Part shown: piece after piece, positions 24,990 to 32,858 of the stretch
Numbering within the stretch: the first letter of the stretch is position 1
Layout of the letters: each line of letters begins with the position of its first letter
From: Deltaproteobacteria bacterium
GTDB lineage: Bacteria > Desulfobacterota > DSM-4660 > Desulfatiglandales > HGW-15
Direction: 5' to 3'
DNA length: 62,144 bases
Assembly: GCA_020060215.1 (NCBI GenBank)
Contig: JAGVAP010000092.1
Location: forward strand, 1-62,144
Position numbers and translations under genes: made by a program
The notes under the pieces: generated by a model
The model's database searches: none
What the model was told of the DNA's origin: nothing
Seen by the model: only the letters and a program-made list of their open reading frames with translations

Positions 24990-26306
24990 TTGGATTGGCA
25001 CATCACAGTTCTGCTCATTTTCGGCGCACTGGCCCTCCTGCTCGCCTCGGGGATGCCCATCGCCCTTTCCTTCCTTCTCATCAACCTCGCGGGGGGGTAT
25101 GCATTCTGGGGTACGCCGGGTCTCGAGCAGCTCATCCTGAGCATGTACACCAGTCTGGCCAGCTTCGAGCTGCTGCCCCTTCCCCTGTTCATCCTGATGG
25201 GAGAGGTACTCTATCACTCGGGCGTGGGACCGATGCTTATCAATGTTCTGGATAAGCTCCTGGGACGCCTCCCGGGGAGGCTCTCCCTGTTGTCCGTGGC
25301 CGCCGGGGTCGTGCTCGCGGTCCTCACCGGGGCCAGCGTGGGCAGCGTGGCCATGCTGGGAAACACCCTCATGCCGGACATGCTGAGACGGGGGTACAGC
25401 AAATCCATGGCCATGGGTCCGATCATGGCCAGCGGCGGTCTGGCGGTGATGATCCCCCCGAGCGGCCTGGCCGTTCTGCTGGGGGCCATCGGAGAAGTGT
25501 CCATTGGGAAGATCCTCGTCTCCATCGTGGTTCCGGGACTCATCATGGCCGCTCTCTATGCGGGTTATATCATCGGCCGCAGCTGGCTCCAGCCTTCGGT
25601 CGCGCCTTCGTATACGGTCTCAACAGCCCCTTTTTCGCAAATCCTCGTGAGCGGTCTCGCCTATCTTCTGCCGGTGATCGGGATCATCTTCCTGGTCACC
25701 GGGGTGATCATCTTCGGGATTGCCACGCCGACCGAGGCGGCGGCCACCGGCAGCACCGGCGTGTTCATCATGGCCGCACTCTACAGGCGCCTCAGCTGGG
25801 AGGTCATCCGGAAATCGGTGGTCAGCACCATGCAGGTGGTCGGGATGATCTTTCTGGTCATCTGCGGCGCCAAGGCCTTCAGCATCCTGCTCTCCTTCAG
25901 CGAGATCACCAAGGGAGTCGGGGAGGTGCTCCTCTGGATCGGCGGGTCTCCGATCCTCACCATCATCATCATGCAGGCAATCGTGCTGGCCCTGGGCTGC
26001 TTCATGGAATCGGCTTCCATCATGCTCATCACCCTTCCGATCTTCATGCCTCTCGTAAAGGCCCTGGGGTACAGCCCGGTCTGGTTCGCCGTGATCTACC
26101 TCATCAACATCGAAACGGGTCTGCTGACGCCGCCTTTCGGCCTGAACATATTCGTGATGAAGGCCGTCGCTCCCCCGGACACCCTGGTCAGGGAGATCTA
26201 TACCGCCATCGCGCCATTCCTGTTGATCAACATGTTCATGATGGGTCTGATCATGGCCTTCCCGCAGATTGCCCTCTGTCTTTCCCATTTAACGAGGTTG
26301 TGGTAG
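24990..26306 (+). CDS. dctM: TRAP transporter large permease subunit (DctM family)
   Basis: 438 residues from a TTG at 24990, with GAGGAG about ten bases upstream. About 12 hydrophobic segments are seen, with family landmarks ASGMPIALSFLL, GASVGSVAMLGNTLMPDMLRRGYSKS, MIPPSGLAVLLGAIG, GIATPTEAAATGSTG and IETGLLTPPFGLNIFV. It is the ion-coupled channel of the transporter and ends the grd operon; the convergent glycosyltransferase gene ends seven bases away. Confidence 0.92.
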   Translation: MDWHITVLLIFGALALLLASGMPIALSFLLINLAGGYAFWGTPGLEQLILSMYTSLASFELLPLPLFILMGEVLYHSGVGPMLINVLDKLLGRLPGRLSLLSVAAGVVLAVLTGASVGSVAMLGNTLMPDMLRRGYSKSMAMGPIMASGGLAVMIPPSGLAVLLGAIGEVSIGKILVSIVVPGLIMAALYAGYIIGRSWLQPSVAPSYTVSTAPFSQILVSGLAYLLPVIGIIFLVTGVIIFGIATPTEAAATGSTGVFIMAALYRRLSWEVIRKSVVSTMQVVGMIFLVICGAKAFSILLSFSEITKGVGEVLLWIGGSPILTIIIMQAIVLALGCFMESASIMLITLPIFMPLVKALGYSPVWFAVIYLINIETGLLTPPFGLNIFVMKAVAPPDTLVREIYTAIAPFLLINMFMMGLIMAFPQIALCLSHLTRLW

Positions 26307-26313
26307 CGTCCCC

Positions 26314-27177
26314 CTAGTCCGTTCTCTGCGCCATGCCCTTTGCGCCGTGCTCTTCTCTCACCTCGTCCGGGATGCGCAGGTATTTCTCCCCCTCCTTTAC
26401 CCTGCCCCTCTTGATGCAGCCCCTGCCGTAGATGCGGCACTTGAGCTCCAGCTCCCTCCTCACGGCAGTGACCTGGGCCCGGTCCAGCGCGCCGCTTCGG
26501 ATCAGCTTGACCATGGACCGGATCCGGTATTGATCGAGCCCTTCCACGCTGGCCGAGAGCTGATCGGGAGACCCTCCCTCCTTCACGAGGAGCGGCTCTT
26601 CGATGAGATGGACCGGGTGACGACAGGAGATCCTGAGCCAGAGGTCATAGTCTTCACAGGCAGGAAGCCCTTCATCGAATAGCCCGACCTCGTCGAGGAG
26701 GCTTCTTCTGAGCATCACTGCAGAGGGACTCACCAGGCAGAGCTTCAACGAGGGCTCAAAGATCTCCCCTGAGGGTTTGGCGTGTTTCCCCATCGGGTTT
26801 ACCCGCCTTCCCCGCCGCACCCACATCTCCTCGGTCTGGCATGCAACGGCATCCGGCTGCGACCGGAAGAATGCCATTTGCCTCTCCAGCTTCTCCGGGA
26901 ACCAGTAATCGTCGGAGTCCAGCAGGGCAATGAGCGGCCCGCGGGAAGCGCGGATCCCGGTGTTCCTCGCCGCGGAAACCCCCCTGTTCCGCTCATGGCG
27001 GAGGACCCGGATACGGGTCCCGAATTGCTCCAGAACGGATCGCGTCCGGTCGCCGGAGCCGTCGTCCACCACGATGACCTCGAAATCCCGGAAGGTCTGG
27101 TAAAGCACGGAGGTCACAGCCCTCCCGATCTTCTCGGCCCGGTTGTACGTCGGGATGATGACGCTGACGGCGCTCAT
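26314..27177 (-). CDS. Family 2 glycosyltransferase (GT-A fold)
   Basis: 287 residues from ATG 27177, which overlaps the end of the IspH-UbiA gene. The nucleotide-sugar-binding start VSVIIPTYNRAEKIGRAV, the VVDDGSGDRT motif and the metal-binding ALLDSDDYW are present, with a GLPACEDYDLWLR acceptor-site segment. It probably adds a sugar to a lipid-linked or surface glycan at the cytoplasmic membrane. Donor and acceptor are unknown. Confidence 0.9.
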   Translation of the reverse strand: MSAVSVIIPTYNRAEKIGRAVTSVLYQTFRDFEVIVVDDGSGDRTRSVLEQFGTRIRVLRHERNRGVSAARNTGIRASRGPLIALLDSDDYWFPEKLERQMAFFRSQPDAVACQTEEMWVRRGRRVNPMGKHAKPSGEIFEPSLKLCLVSPSAVMLRRSLLDEVGLFDEGLPACEDYDLWLRISCRHPVHLIEEPLLVKEGGSPDQLSASVEGLDQYRIRSMVKLIRSGALDRAQVTAVRRELELKCRIYGRGCIKRGRVKEGEKYLRIPDEVREEHGAKGMAQRTD

Positions 27178-28907
27178 GCGAGATGATGCCAGAGGAAGGC
27201 GAGCAGACCCGCGAGAAAGAGATTTCCCTCCAGGAGGGCCTCCAGCCGCATCCCCGGATACAACCACCTCTTCTCATAGGCAAGGATGGTGAGCCTCAAC
27301 CCCAGGAAGCAGCACGCCAACAGAAAGGATACCCGGCTGACGGGGGCTGCAAAGGGGGCAACGAGCAGCAACAGAGCGGTTGCGTAGACGATCATTTTCA
27401 GGAGGAAGAGGGTCCTCTTCTCGCCGATCGCGATGGGGAGGGTCTCCCTTCCTACGATCATGTCCCCCTGGAGCTCGAAGATGTCGAAGAGCCCGCCCCG
27501 CACGTAGACGACGGTGGAGACGAAGAGGAAGGCGACCATCGCGGCTCCCCAGGATACCTCCCCTGTCTCCAGCAGGGGCAGGAGGCATATGAGCGCGGCC
27601 CAGGCGAGCGCCTGGGAGAGGGTCTTGGATCCGGGGATGTCCTTGATCGTGGTGATCTGGCCGAGGTGTTTCAGGCCGCTCGGGACAATGGGGATGCTGT
27701 AGCTCATGCCCAGGAGGCTCAGCCCCGCCGTTGCAAAAAGCACCGCAGGTCCAAGTCCGTGGGACAGGAGCAGGGCTGCCGCCATGGCGCCCACGCCCGT
27801 GGTGAAGAGGGCGGTTCGGTGCCTTCTGTAGAAGTTGGCCCGCTCCGGATCATTGTATGCGCTCGCTCCCTTGTCGAGAAAACGATTGAGCACATACATG
27901 GCGTAGATGTAGAAGAAGGCCAGGGCCGGGTGGATGAGATCGGGCTTTCTTCCCATGAGGACCATGGCTGCGTAGGAGAGGGAGAAGGCCCCAAAGGAGA
28001 TCATGAGGTTGCCGAGAAAGAGGAGCTTCAGGCCCCGCCGGATCAGACGCTTCAGCCGCGACTCCCTCGGGCTCCGGATCGCCTCGATCCGCTGCACCAC
28101 GCTTCGGATCATCCAGTTCGGGGTGGACGCGCCGGCCGTTACGCCGATGGTCTCCATCCGTGAGAGCCTCTCCTTGTCGAGCTCGTCTTCGGTCTCCACA
28201 TGGAAGGCGGGAAGCCCGGCATCCTGCGCGACCTGGACCAGCCGCCGCGTATTGCCGCTGTGAAACCCCCCGACCACCACCAGACCGTCCACTTCCGAGG
28301 CAAGGGACTTGACCTCTTCCTGCCGGTCCACGGTGGCACTGCAGATGGTCTGATGGATCAGTGCGCCGGGAAATCTGCGCTTCACCCCGTCCACGACCTC
28401 TTTGTACCGCTCCACGTCCTGGGTGGTCTGGGCCACGACGATCAGCTTCTCCAGCGTTGGAAGGTCGCCCAGCTTTGCGCACTCCTGGATGACATGGACG
28501 CGCCCGTTTCCGTAGCCGACCAGGCCGATGACCTCCGGATGATCGGCCTCCCCCACGATGAGGGCATGGAACCCCTTGCCGGTGTGGTACCGGATAAGGG
28601 ACTGCACGTGGGCCACATGAGGGCAGGTGGCGTCGATGATCCTCATGCCCGACGCCTTCAGGATCTTTCGCTGCTGGGGCGGTATGCCGTGGGCGCGGAT
28701 AATGAGGGTCCCTTCCTTCAGGTCCGAAACCCCCTCGATCACCCCTACTCCCTTCGACTCCAGCAGGTCCATCACCTGCCTGTTGTGGATGACCGGGCCG
28801 AACGTGAAGATAGGGCCCTTCTGTTTGTTCGCCTCCATGAGCACGATCTCGATCGCGCGGCGCACGCCCATGCAGAACCCGGCCGTTTTTGCAAGCTTCA
28901 CCTTCAA
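27174..28907 (-). CDS. ispH: IspH - UbiA fusion: HMBPP reductase joined to a prenyltransferase-like membrane domain
   Basis: 577 residues from TTG 28907, which overlaps the dusB stop as TTGA. Residues 1-285 are IspH (4-hydroxy-3-methylbut-2-enyl diphosphate reductase), the last step of the MEP isoprenoid pathway, with the three cluster cysteines in AGFCMGVRRA, DATCPHVAHV and TICSATVDRQ and the conserved RAHGIPPQ. From about 295 the sequence becomes a multi-helix UbiA-type domain with the aspartate-rich motifs NRFLDKGASAYND and DIFELQGD. The fusion would join isoprenoid supply to a prenyl-transfer step at the membrane. No frameshift is seen at the junction. Confidence 0.88.
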   Translation of the reverse strand: MKVKLAKTAGFCMGVRRAIEIVLMEANKQKGPIFTFGPVIHNRQVMDLLESKGVGVIEGVSDLKEGTLIIRAHGIPPQQRKILKASGMRIIDATCPHVAHVQSLIRYHTGKGFHALIVGEADHPEVIGLVGYGNGRVHVIQECAKLGDLPTLEKLIVVAQTTQDVERYKEVVDGVKRRFPGALIHQTICSATVDRQEEVKSLASEVDGLVVVGGFHSGNTRRLVQVAQDAGLPAFHVETEDELDKERLSRMETIGVTAGASTPNWMIRSVVQRIEAIRSPRESRLKRLIRRGLKLLFLGNLMISFGAFSLSYAAMVLMGRKPDLIHPALAFFYIYAMYVLNRFLDKGASAYNDPERANFYRRHRTALFTTGVGAMAAALLLSHGLGPAVLFATAGLSLLGMSYSIPIVPSGLKHLGQITTIKDIPGSKTLSQALAWAALICLLPLLETGEVSWGAAMVAFLFVSTVVYVRGGLFDIFELQGDMIVGRETLPIAIGEKRTLFLLKMIVYATALLLLVAPFAAPVSRVSFLLACCFLGLRLTILAYEKRWLYPGMRLEALLEGNLFLAGLLAFLWHHLA

Positions 28908-29881
28908 GATGTTTCCAGCTCCAGCGTCGAAAAGTAGCTCTCCACCGTGGCCGCCAGGCTTTGCGCATCCCTGATCTTCGTAATGCACTCCCTCAATCGG
29001 CTGCTGTTTCGGAGACCTTTCGTGTAAAGGAGCAGGATGCCGCGCATGGCCAGGGCCGCCCTGTGTTCCCCCACGTTCTCGGAGAGAAACCGGAAGTGCT
29101 CCACGATGAAAGATCTGCGCTCGGAGATGCCGGGCTCCTTCACCGGCATACCCCTTTCATGGTCCAGGATCTGCCTGAAGATCCATGGATTCCTCAGGGC
29201 ACCTCTCCCGACCATGACCCCGTCGCACCCGGTCCTCCTCCTCATCTCCATGGCGGCCGGTGCTTCGAAGACATCCCCGTTGCCGATCACGGGGATATTC
29301 ACCTTTTCTCTTACGCGAGAGATCCAGTCCCACTCCGCCTGGCCGCTGAACCCCTGCGTGGCAAACCGGGGGTGAACCGTGATCGCGTCGGCGCCGGAGT
29401 CCTCCGCGATCCTCGCTACTTCGCAGGCCGCCGGCTCCTTGGGGGACCATCCTATTCGGATCTTCACGGTCAGCGGTACGCTGCAGGCCAGCCGCACCGC
29501 CTTGACGATCTGCTCGACCTGTTTTCGGTCTTTCATCAGCATGGCCCCTGCCCCGGTCTTGGCAACCTTGCGGACAGGACAACCCATGTTGATATCCACC
29601 AGGTCGGTGCCGGCCTCGACCGCCACCTGGGCCGCCCGCGCCATCACCTCCGGTCTGGAGCCGAAGATCTGTACGGCAAGAGGCTTCTCCGAGGGATGGG
29701 ACTTGATGTACCGCAGGGTCTTCTCCTGGCCCATCGCAAGGCCCATCGCGCTGACCATCTCGGTGGTCACCAGCCCGGCTCCCAGTTTCTTGACCATGAG
29801 GCGAAAGGGCAGATTGGTCCACCCGGCCATCGGGGCCATGACCAGCGAATTCTCGAGCTTGAGGGCACCGATCTGAAGCAT
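28904..29881 (-). CDS. dusB: tRNA-dihydrouridine synthase (DusB type)
   Basis: 325 residues. Motifs are MAPMAGWTNLPFR (FMN binding), DINMGCPVRKVAKTGAGAMLM with the catalytic cysteine, TVKIRIGW, TVHPR, and VIGNGDVF with GVMVGRGALRNPW. It reduces uridine to dihydrouridine in the tRNA D-loop using FMN and NADPH. It is first in a run of three overlapping genes with IspH-UbiA and the glycosyltransferase. The 196 bases upstream show no recognisable element. Confidence 0.93.
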   Translation of the reverse strand: MLQIGALKLENSLVMAPMAGWTNLPFRLMVKKLGAGLVTTEMVSAMGLAMGQEKTLRYIKSHPSEKPLAVQIFGSRPEVMARAAQVAVEAGTDLVDINMGCPVRKVAKTGAGAMLMKDRKQVEQIVKAVRLACSVPLTVKIRIGWSPKEPAACEVARIAEDSGADAITVHPRFATQGFSGQAEWDWISRVREKVNIPVIGNGDVFEAPAAMEMRRRTGCDGVMVGRGALRNPWIFRQILDHERGMPVKEPGISERRSFIVEHFRFLSENVGEHRAALAMRGILLLYTKGLRNSSRLRECITKIRDAQSLAATVESYFSTLELETS

Positions 29882-30077
29882 CCAGTCATTTTATAGGAGA
29901 CGTGGAGCGGATACAACGGCTTTCCCGGCTGACGGAGCATAGCGGCCGTCAGGCCTTCCCTGGGGGCCGCAGACGTCGTCGTGATCATGGATCGTGAAAG
30001 AAAAGGATAGAAAATGGAAAGGACCGAACCGCGCTCTATGCGTTTCGTGGGAGGTCTTCCGGGCCGGTCTGGTGACC

Positions 30078-30524
30078 TCAGTCCACCCCGATCGCTTCCA
30101 GATCGGCAAGGTCCTTCTTGCGGCCCAAGGATCTCTTGTTCGTCACGAACTCATCCCGACCGAGGAAATGGACCACCACATCCCCAAAATGGCCCTCCAC
30201 CCTGCCCTGACGAGCCTGTTCCCAGGTGACTCCCGTGATCGACGTGATGATGTCCACTCTGACGGGAGGAAACCCGAGTTGGACGACTCTGCCCTGCTCT
30301 TCAAAATCCGCAGCGACCAATCCGACTGATCCAAACCCAAACTCATCCAGGGCTTGCATGATTCTTCTTGCGTTTACCGGGTCCGGCTTCACAAGGACGT
30401 CAAGGTCACCCGTGTACCGAGGGGCACCATGAAAGCCGAGCGCGTAAGCCCCCACGATGAGGTAGTCAACCTTGTGTTTGTTGAACAACTCGAGCAGATC
30501 TCTGAAGTCTTGCTGAACCTCCAT
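30078..30524 (-). CDS. Nucleotidyltransferase-fold protein (MNT/AbiEii-like)
   Basis: 148 residues. The segment YLIVGAYALGFHGAPRYTGD followed by LDVLV is a minimal nucleotidyltransferase active site, with GxxALxxHG-type and TxDLD-type motifs, followed by VDIITSITG with the third acidic residue. It overlaps the small upstream gene by 59 bases, an arrangement common for nucleotidyltransferase toxin-like pairs. The target is unknown; it may be a toxin-antitoxin component or an orphan. Confidence 0.75.
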   Translation of the reverse strand: MEVQQDFRDLLELFNKHKVDYLIVGAYALGFHGAPRYTGDLDVLVKPDPVNARRIMQALDEFGFGSVGLVAADFEEQGRVVQLGFPPVRVDIITSITGVTWEQARQGRVEGHFGDVVVHFLGRDEFVTNKRSLGRKKDLADLEAIGVD

Positions 30525-30663
30525 GGTATTGTCCCCTCAGGAATTCAATGGCAGCGATCCGCTCCCGCGGTGTCTTGCTGAGCCAGTGGGCCAGGTCGTC
30601 CTTGATCTCCGAGTCCTTCAAATCCAACTTCTTGACCCTTTTTTCAATCACCTTCTTCCTCAC
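30466..30663 (-). CDS. Small charged partner of the nucleotidyltransferase
   Basis: 65 residues from GTG 30663. The sequence is helical and charged, with SKTPRERIAAIEFLRGQYHG, a motif of small proteins regularly encoded just before AbiEii-like nucleotidyltransferases. It could be an antitoxin-like or scaffold partner; the overlap with the next gene supports co-expression. Confidence 0.65.
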   Translation of the reverse strand: MRKKVIEKRVKKLDLKDSEIKDDLAHWLSKTPRERIAAIEFLRGQYHGGSARLQRSARVVQQTQG

Positions 30664-30821
30664 GCTCCCGTGATTGGCCTGAACGGATCATCCGGCGGCC
30701 ACTCTCGGCCGGTTCCATGCTCTGCCAGCCGGTCCTATCGCCATTTTTGTAAAGGTAATGTCAAGAAAGCTCAAGGAAAAACATAAGCCAAGCGTCGGCT
30801 TGCCGGCCGGCAAGTTGTACT

Positions 30822-31511
30822 TTAGTCCCGCAGCAGAAAAGAAAGGACCCCGCCCATCAGCTGATTGATCGATTGGTAGTCATCGGGCTTCGCCGACAGG
30901 ATCTCTTCCATCGTCTGCACGTGCTTCGATGGAACCAGTTCATCGCGACAGTGGAAGACGATCTCTTGAGCGGCTTCCGGCGTGGTTTCAAGGTGAAATT
31001 GCAGCCCGATGACAGATTTGCCGAGCTGAAAGGCCTGGTTTTCACGTCCGTCGCTCTTTGCGAGACGCGCAGCCCCCCGCGGCAGGTCGAATGTCTCGCC
31101 ATGCCAGTGGAACACCTTCACCGCAGGTGGAAAAACAAACAGGGAGCGGTCGCTGGAGTCGATGACGTGGATCGGAAACCACCCGATCTCCTTCACGGGA
31201 TTCCTGTAGACCCTCGCCCCCATGGCACTTGCGATAAGCTGCGCCCCCAGGCAGATCCCCAGGACCGGCGTTCCCGAGTCGATGACTCCACGAACGAACC
31301 GTTTTTCAGGGACAAGCCAAGGGAACTGAGCCTCATCATTTACGCTCATCGGGCCGCCCATGACCACCAGCAGATCGATCATCCGCGAATCCGGCAGCTC
31401 CGCCGATTCAAAGAACCTCGTATGCGTTATCTCGTACCCGGCGGCTTCAAGCCACGGTTCTATGCTGCCGAGCCCTTCAAAAGGAACATGCTGCAAAGAG
31501 TGTGCGCGCAT
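30822..31511 (-). CDS. Class I glutamine amidotransferase (GMP synthase-like GATase domain)
   Basis: 229 residues. The nucleophile elbow GICLGAQLIASAMG carries the catalytic cysteine, and the histidine of the triad lies in GLQFHLETTPEA. LLVVMGGPMSVNDE matches the oxyanion region. These stand-alone GATases are related to the GuaA amidotransferase domain but usually act on unknown small acceptors or as gamma-glutamyl hydrolases. The stop of the membrane protein gene upstream lies 34 bases away, so the two may be co-transcribed. Confidence 0.85.
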   Translation of the reverse strand: MRAHSLQHVPFEGLGSIEPWLEAAGYEITHTRFFESAELPDSRMIDLLVVMGGPMSVNDEAQFPWLVPEKRFVRGVIDSGTPVLGICLGAQLIASAMGARVYRNPVKEIGWFPIHVIDSSDRSLFVFPPAVKVFHWHGETFDLPRGAARLAKSDGRENQAFQLGKSVIGLQFHLETTPEAAQEIVFHCRDELVPSKHVQTMEEILSAKPDDYQSINQLMGGVLSFLLRD

Positions 31512-31545
31512 TTCACTTCTCTCCTGGTGAGGGGACAGAATGCCT

Positions 31546-32223
31546 CTAATCCCCGGTGTCTTGTCGCGGGTTCGCCTCCCTGATCAGCAGGCCGCTCGTC
31601 GAGACGCGCAGCTCGAGCTCGACCGGCCTGTTCACCGGCACGAAAGACGCCGAGCCGTACTCGGTGTCGAGAAACGGCGCGAGGAACCCGTACCGCCGGC
31701 GCAGATCGAAGAGATCGAGCGGCCGCTTCTGCTGGAGCGAATAGACCGTGCGCGGGGCCGAGCGCTCCTGCTCGATTTCCCGGTATCGCCCGGCCACCCG
31801 GTCGAGTTCATAGGCCGTATGCAGCCCGAGCACATTGGCGATCGGCTTCCATTTGAGGATATGCGCATCGAGGTAGATCTCATCGCCGGCGAGTTGGAAG
31901 GTCGCTTCCCGGCCGTCGGGGTAGCGCACCGTCGCCTGGAAACGTTTCGGTCCCTCCGGACGAATGCGGATATGGGCGGCGAGGGTTTCGTGGGTCAGGC
32001 CGCGGTACCCCTGGATCCCGATGGAGATCGTCCCGGCAAGGGCCCCGAGGGCGATGAGCAGCAGGCCGGCGAGCGTGCGAATCGTGAAGCGTATGGGGCG
32101 GGCTCGGAACAGCGCTGCAATCCCCGCGATGACGAGGACCAGGCCGAGGACGGCGAGGACGACACCGGCAAGGAAGAATGGGGAGCCGGCAAAGTCCGGG
32201 AGCATATGGAAATCCCAGCCCAC
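31546..32223 (-). CDS. Membrane protein of unknown function
   Basis: 225 residues from GTG 32223 (ATG 32205 is possible). Two hydrophobic helices near residues 13-35 and 45-70 are followed by a soluble, beta-rich domain of about 150 residues containing VRYPDGREATFQLAGDEIYL. The topology suggests an envelope protein with a periplasmic domain. No family with known function is recognised. It precedes the glutamine amidotransferase gene on the same strand. Confidence 0.6.
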   Translation of the reverse strand: MGWDFHMLPDFAGSPFFLAGVVLAVLGLVLVIAGIAALFRARPIRFTIRTLAGLLLIALGALAGTISIGIQGYRGLTHETLAAHIRIRPEGPKRFQATVRYPDGREATFQLAGDEIYLDAHILKWKPIANVLGLHTAYELDRVAGRYREIEQERSAPRTVYSLQQKRPLDLFDLRRRYGFLAPFLDTEYGSASFVPVNRPVELELRVSTSGLLIREANPRQDTGD

Positions 32224-32271
32224 AAGATCATCCCCTAACAGCCATTTTCGGAATACTCGGAAGCTCTTTCA

Positions 32272-32847
32272 CTATGGCTTCGTCCCTGCAGCTTTCGCTG
32301 CCGAAGCCTCCACGAACTTTCGATACAGATCAAGGAGTTTGTGTATGGGGTCCGCCCCCCCGGCCAAGAGCGCTCCCGTGAAAATGATGTCGCTCACATT
32401 GAACCACCAGCGCTGTCCTTCCGACAGTGCGGTTGACCATGGGGACGTCACTTCTATGAACTGGCTCAGCGCCCGCACACCGAATGCGGAAACCACCAGA
32501 CCCAGAGCAAATCCTATCGGTATGGTCCATTGCATTGTCTCCGCCTTGTAGTTGATGAGGCTTTCCTGGGCCGCGACGAAGGTGGGGTCGGTTGGGGGGG
32601 TCTTGTTTGCGACGAGGCGCTGGACGGCGGCTTCAAGCCTGTTCGCCTCCTCGGAACGCCAAATGCTCATCAGGATTTCGACCGTGCGCTCGATCAGAAG
32701 GGAGAAGAAGACAAGGATCGAAAACCGGGAGGCGAATTCGGCAGTGCTGATCTTGACGAAGTTCAGTGACGGCCACATCGCTATAGAGGCGCCAACGGCC
32801 AGTGCGACCCCGATAGGGATACACCGGATACACGCCTTGCTTTTCAT
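32272..32847 (-). CDS. Four-helix membrane protein downstream of the SIR2-TPR gene
   Basis: 191 residues. Hydrophobic segments are seen near 8-27, 42-60, 107-126 and 148-163, with a charged helical stretch between the second and third (SIWRSEEANRLEAAVQRL). The ribosome site AAAGGAG overlaps the stop of the SIR2-TPR gene and the start follows 11 bases after it, so translation is coupled. The function is unknown; in defence operons such a protein could act at the membrane, but no known effector motif is visible. Confidence 0.7.
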   Translation of the reverse strand: MKSKACIRCIPIGVALAVGASIAMWPSLNFVKISTAEFASRFSILVFFSLLIERTVEILMSIWRSEEANRLEAAVQRLVANKTPPTDPTFVAAQESLINYKAETMQWTIPIGFALGLVVSAFGVRALSQFIEVTSPWSTALSEGQRWWFNVSDIIFTGALLAGGADPIHKLLDLYRKFVEASAAKAAGTKP

Positions 32848-32858
32848 AAAAGACTCCT

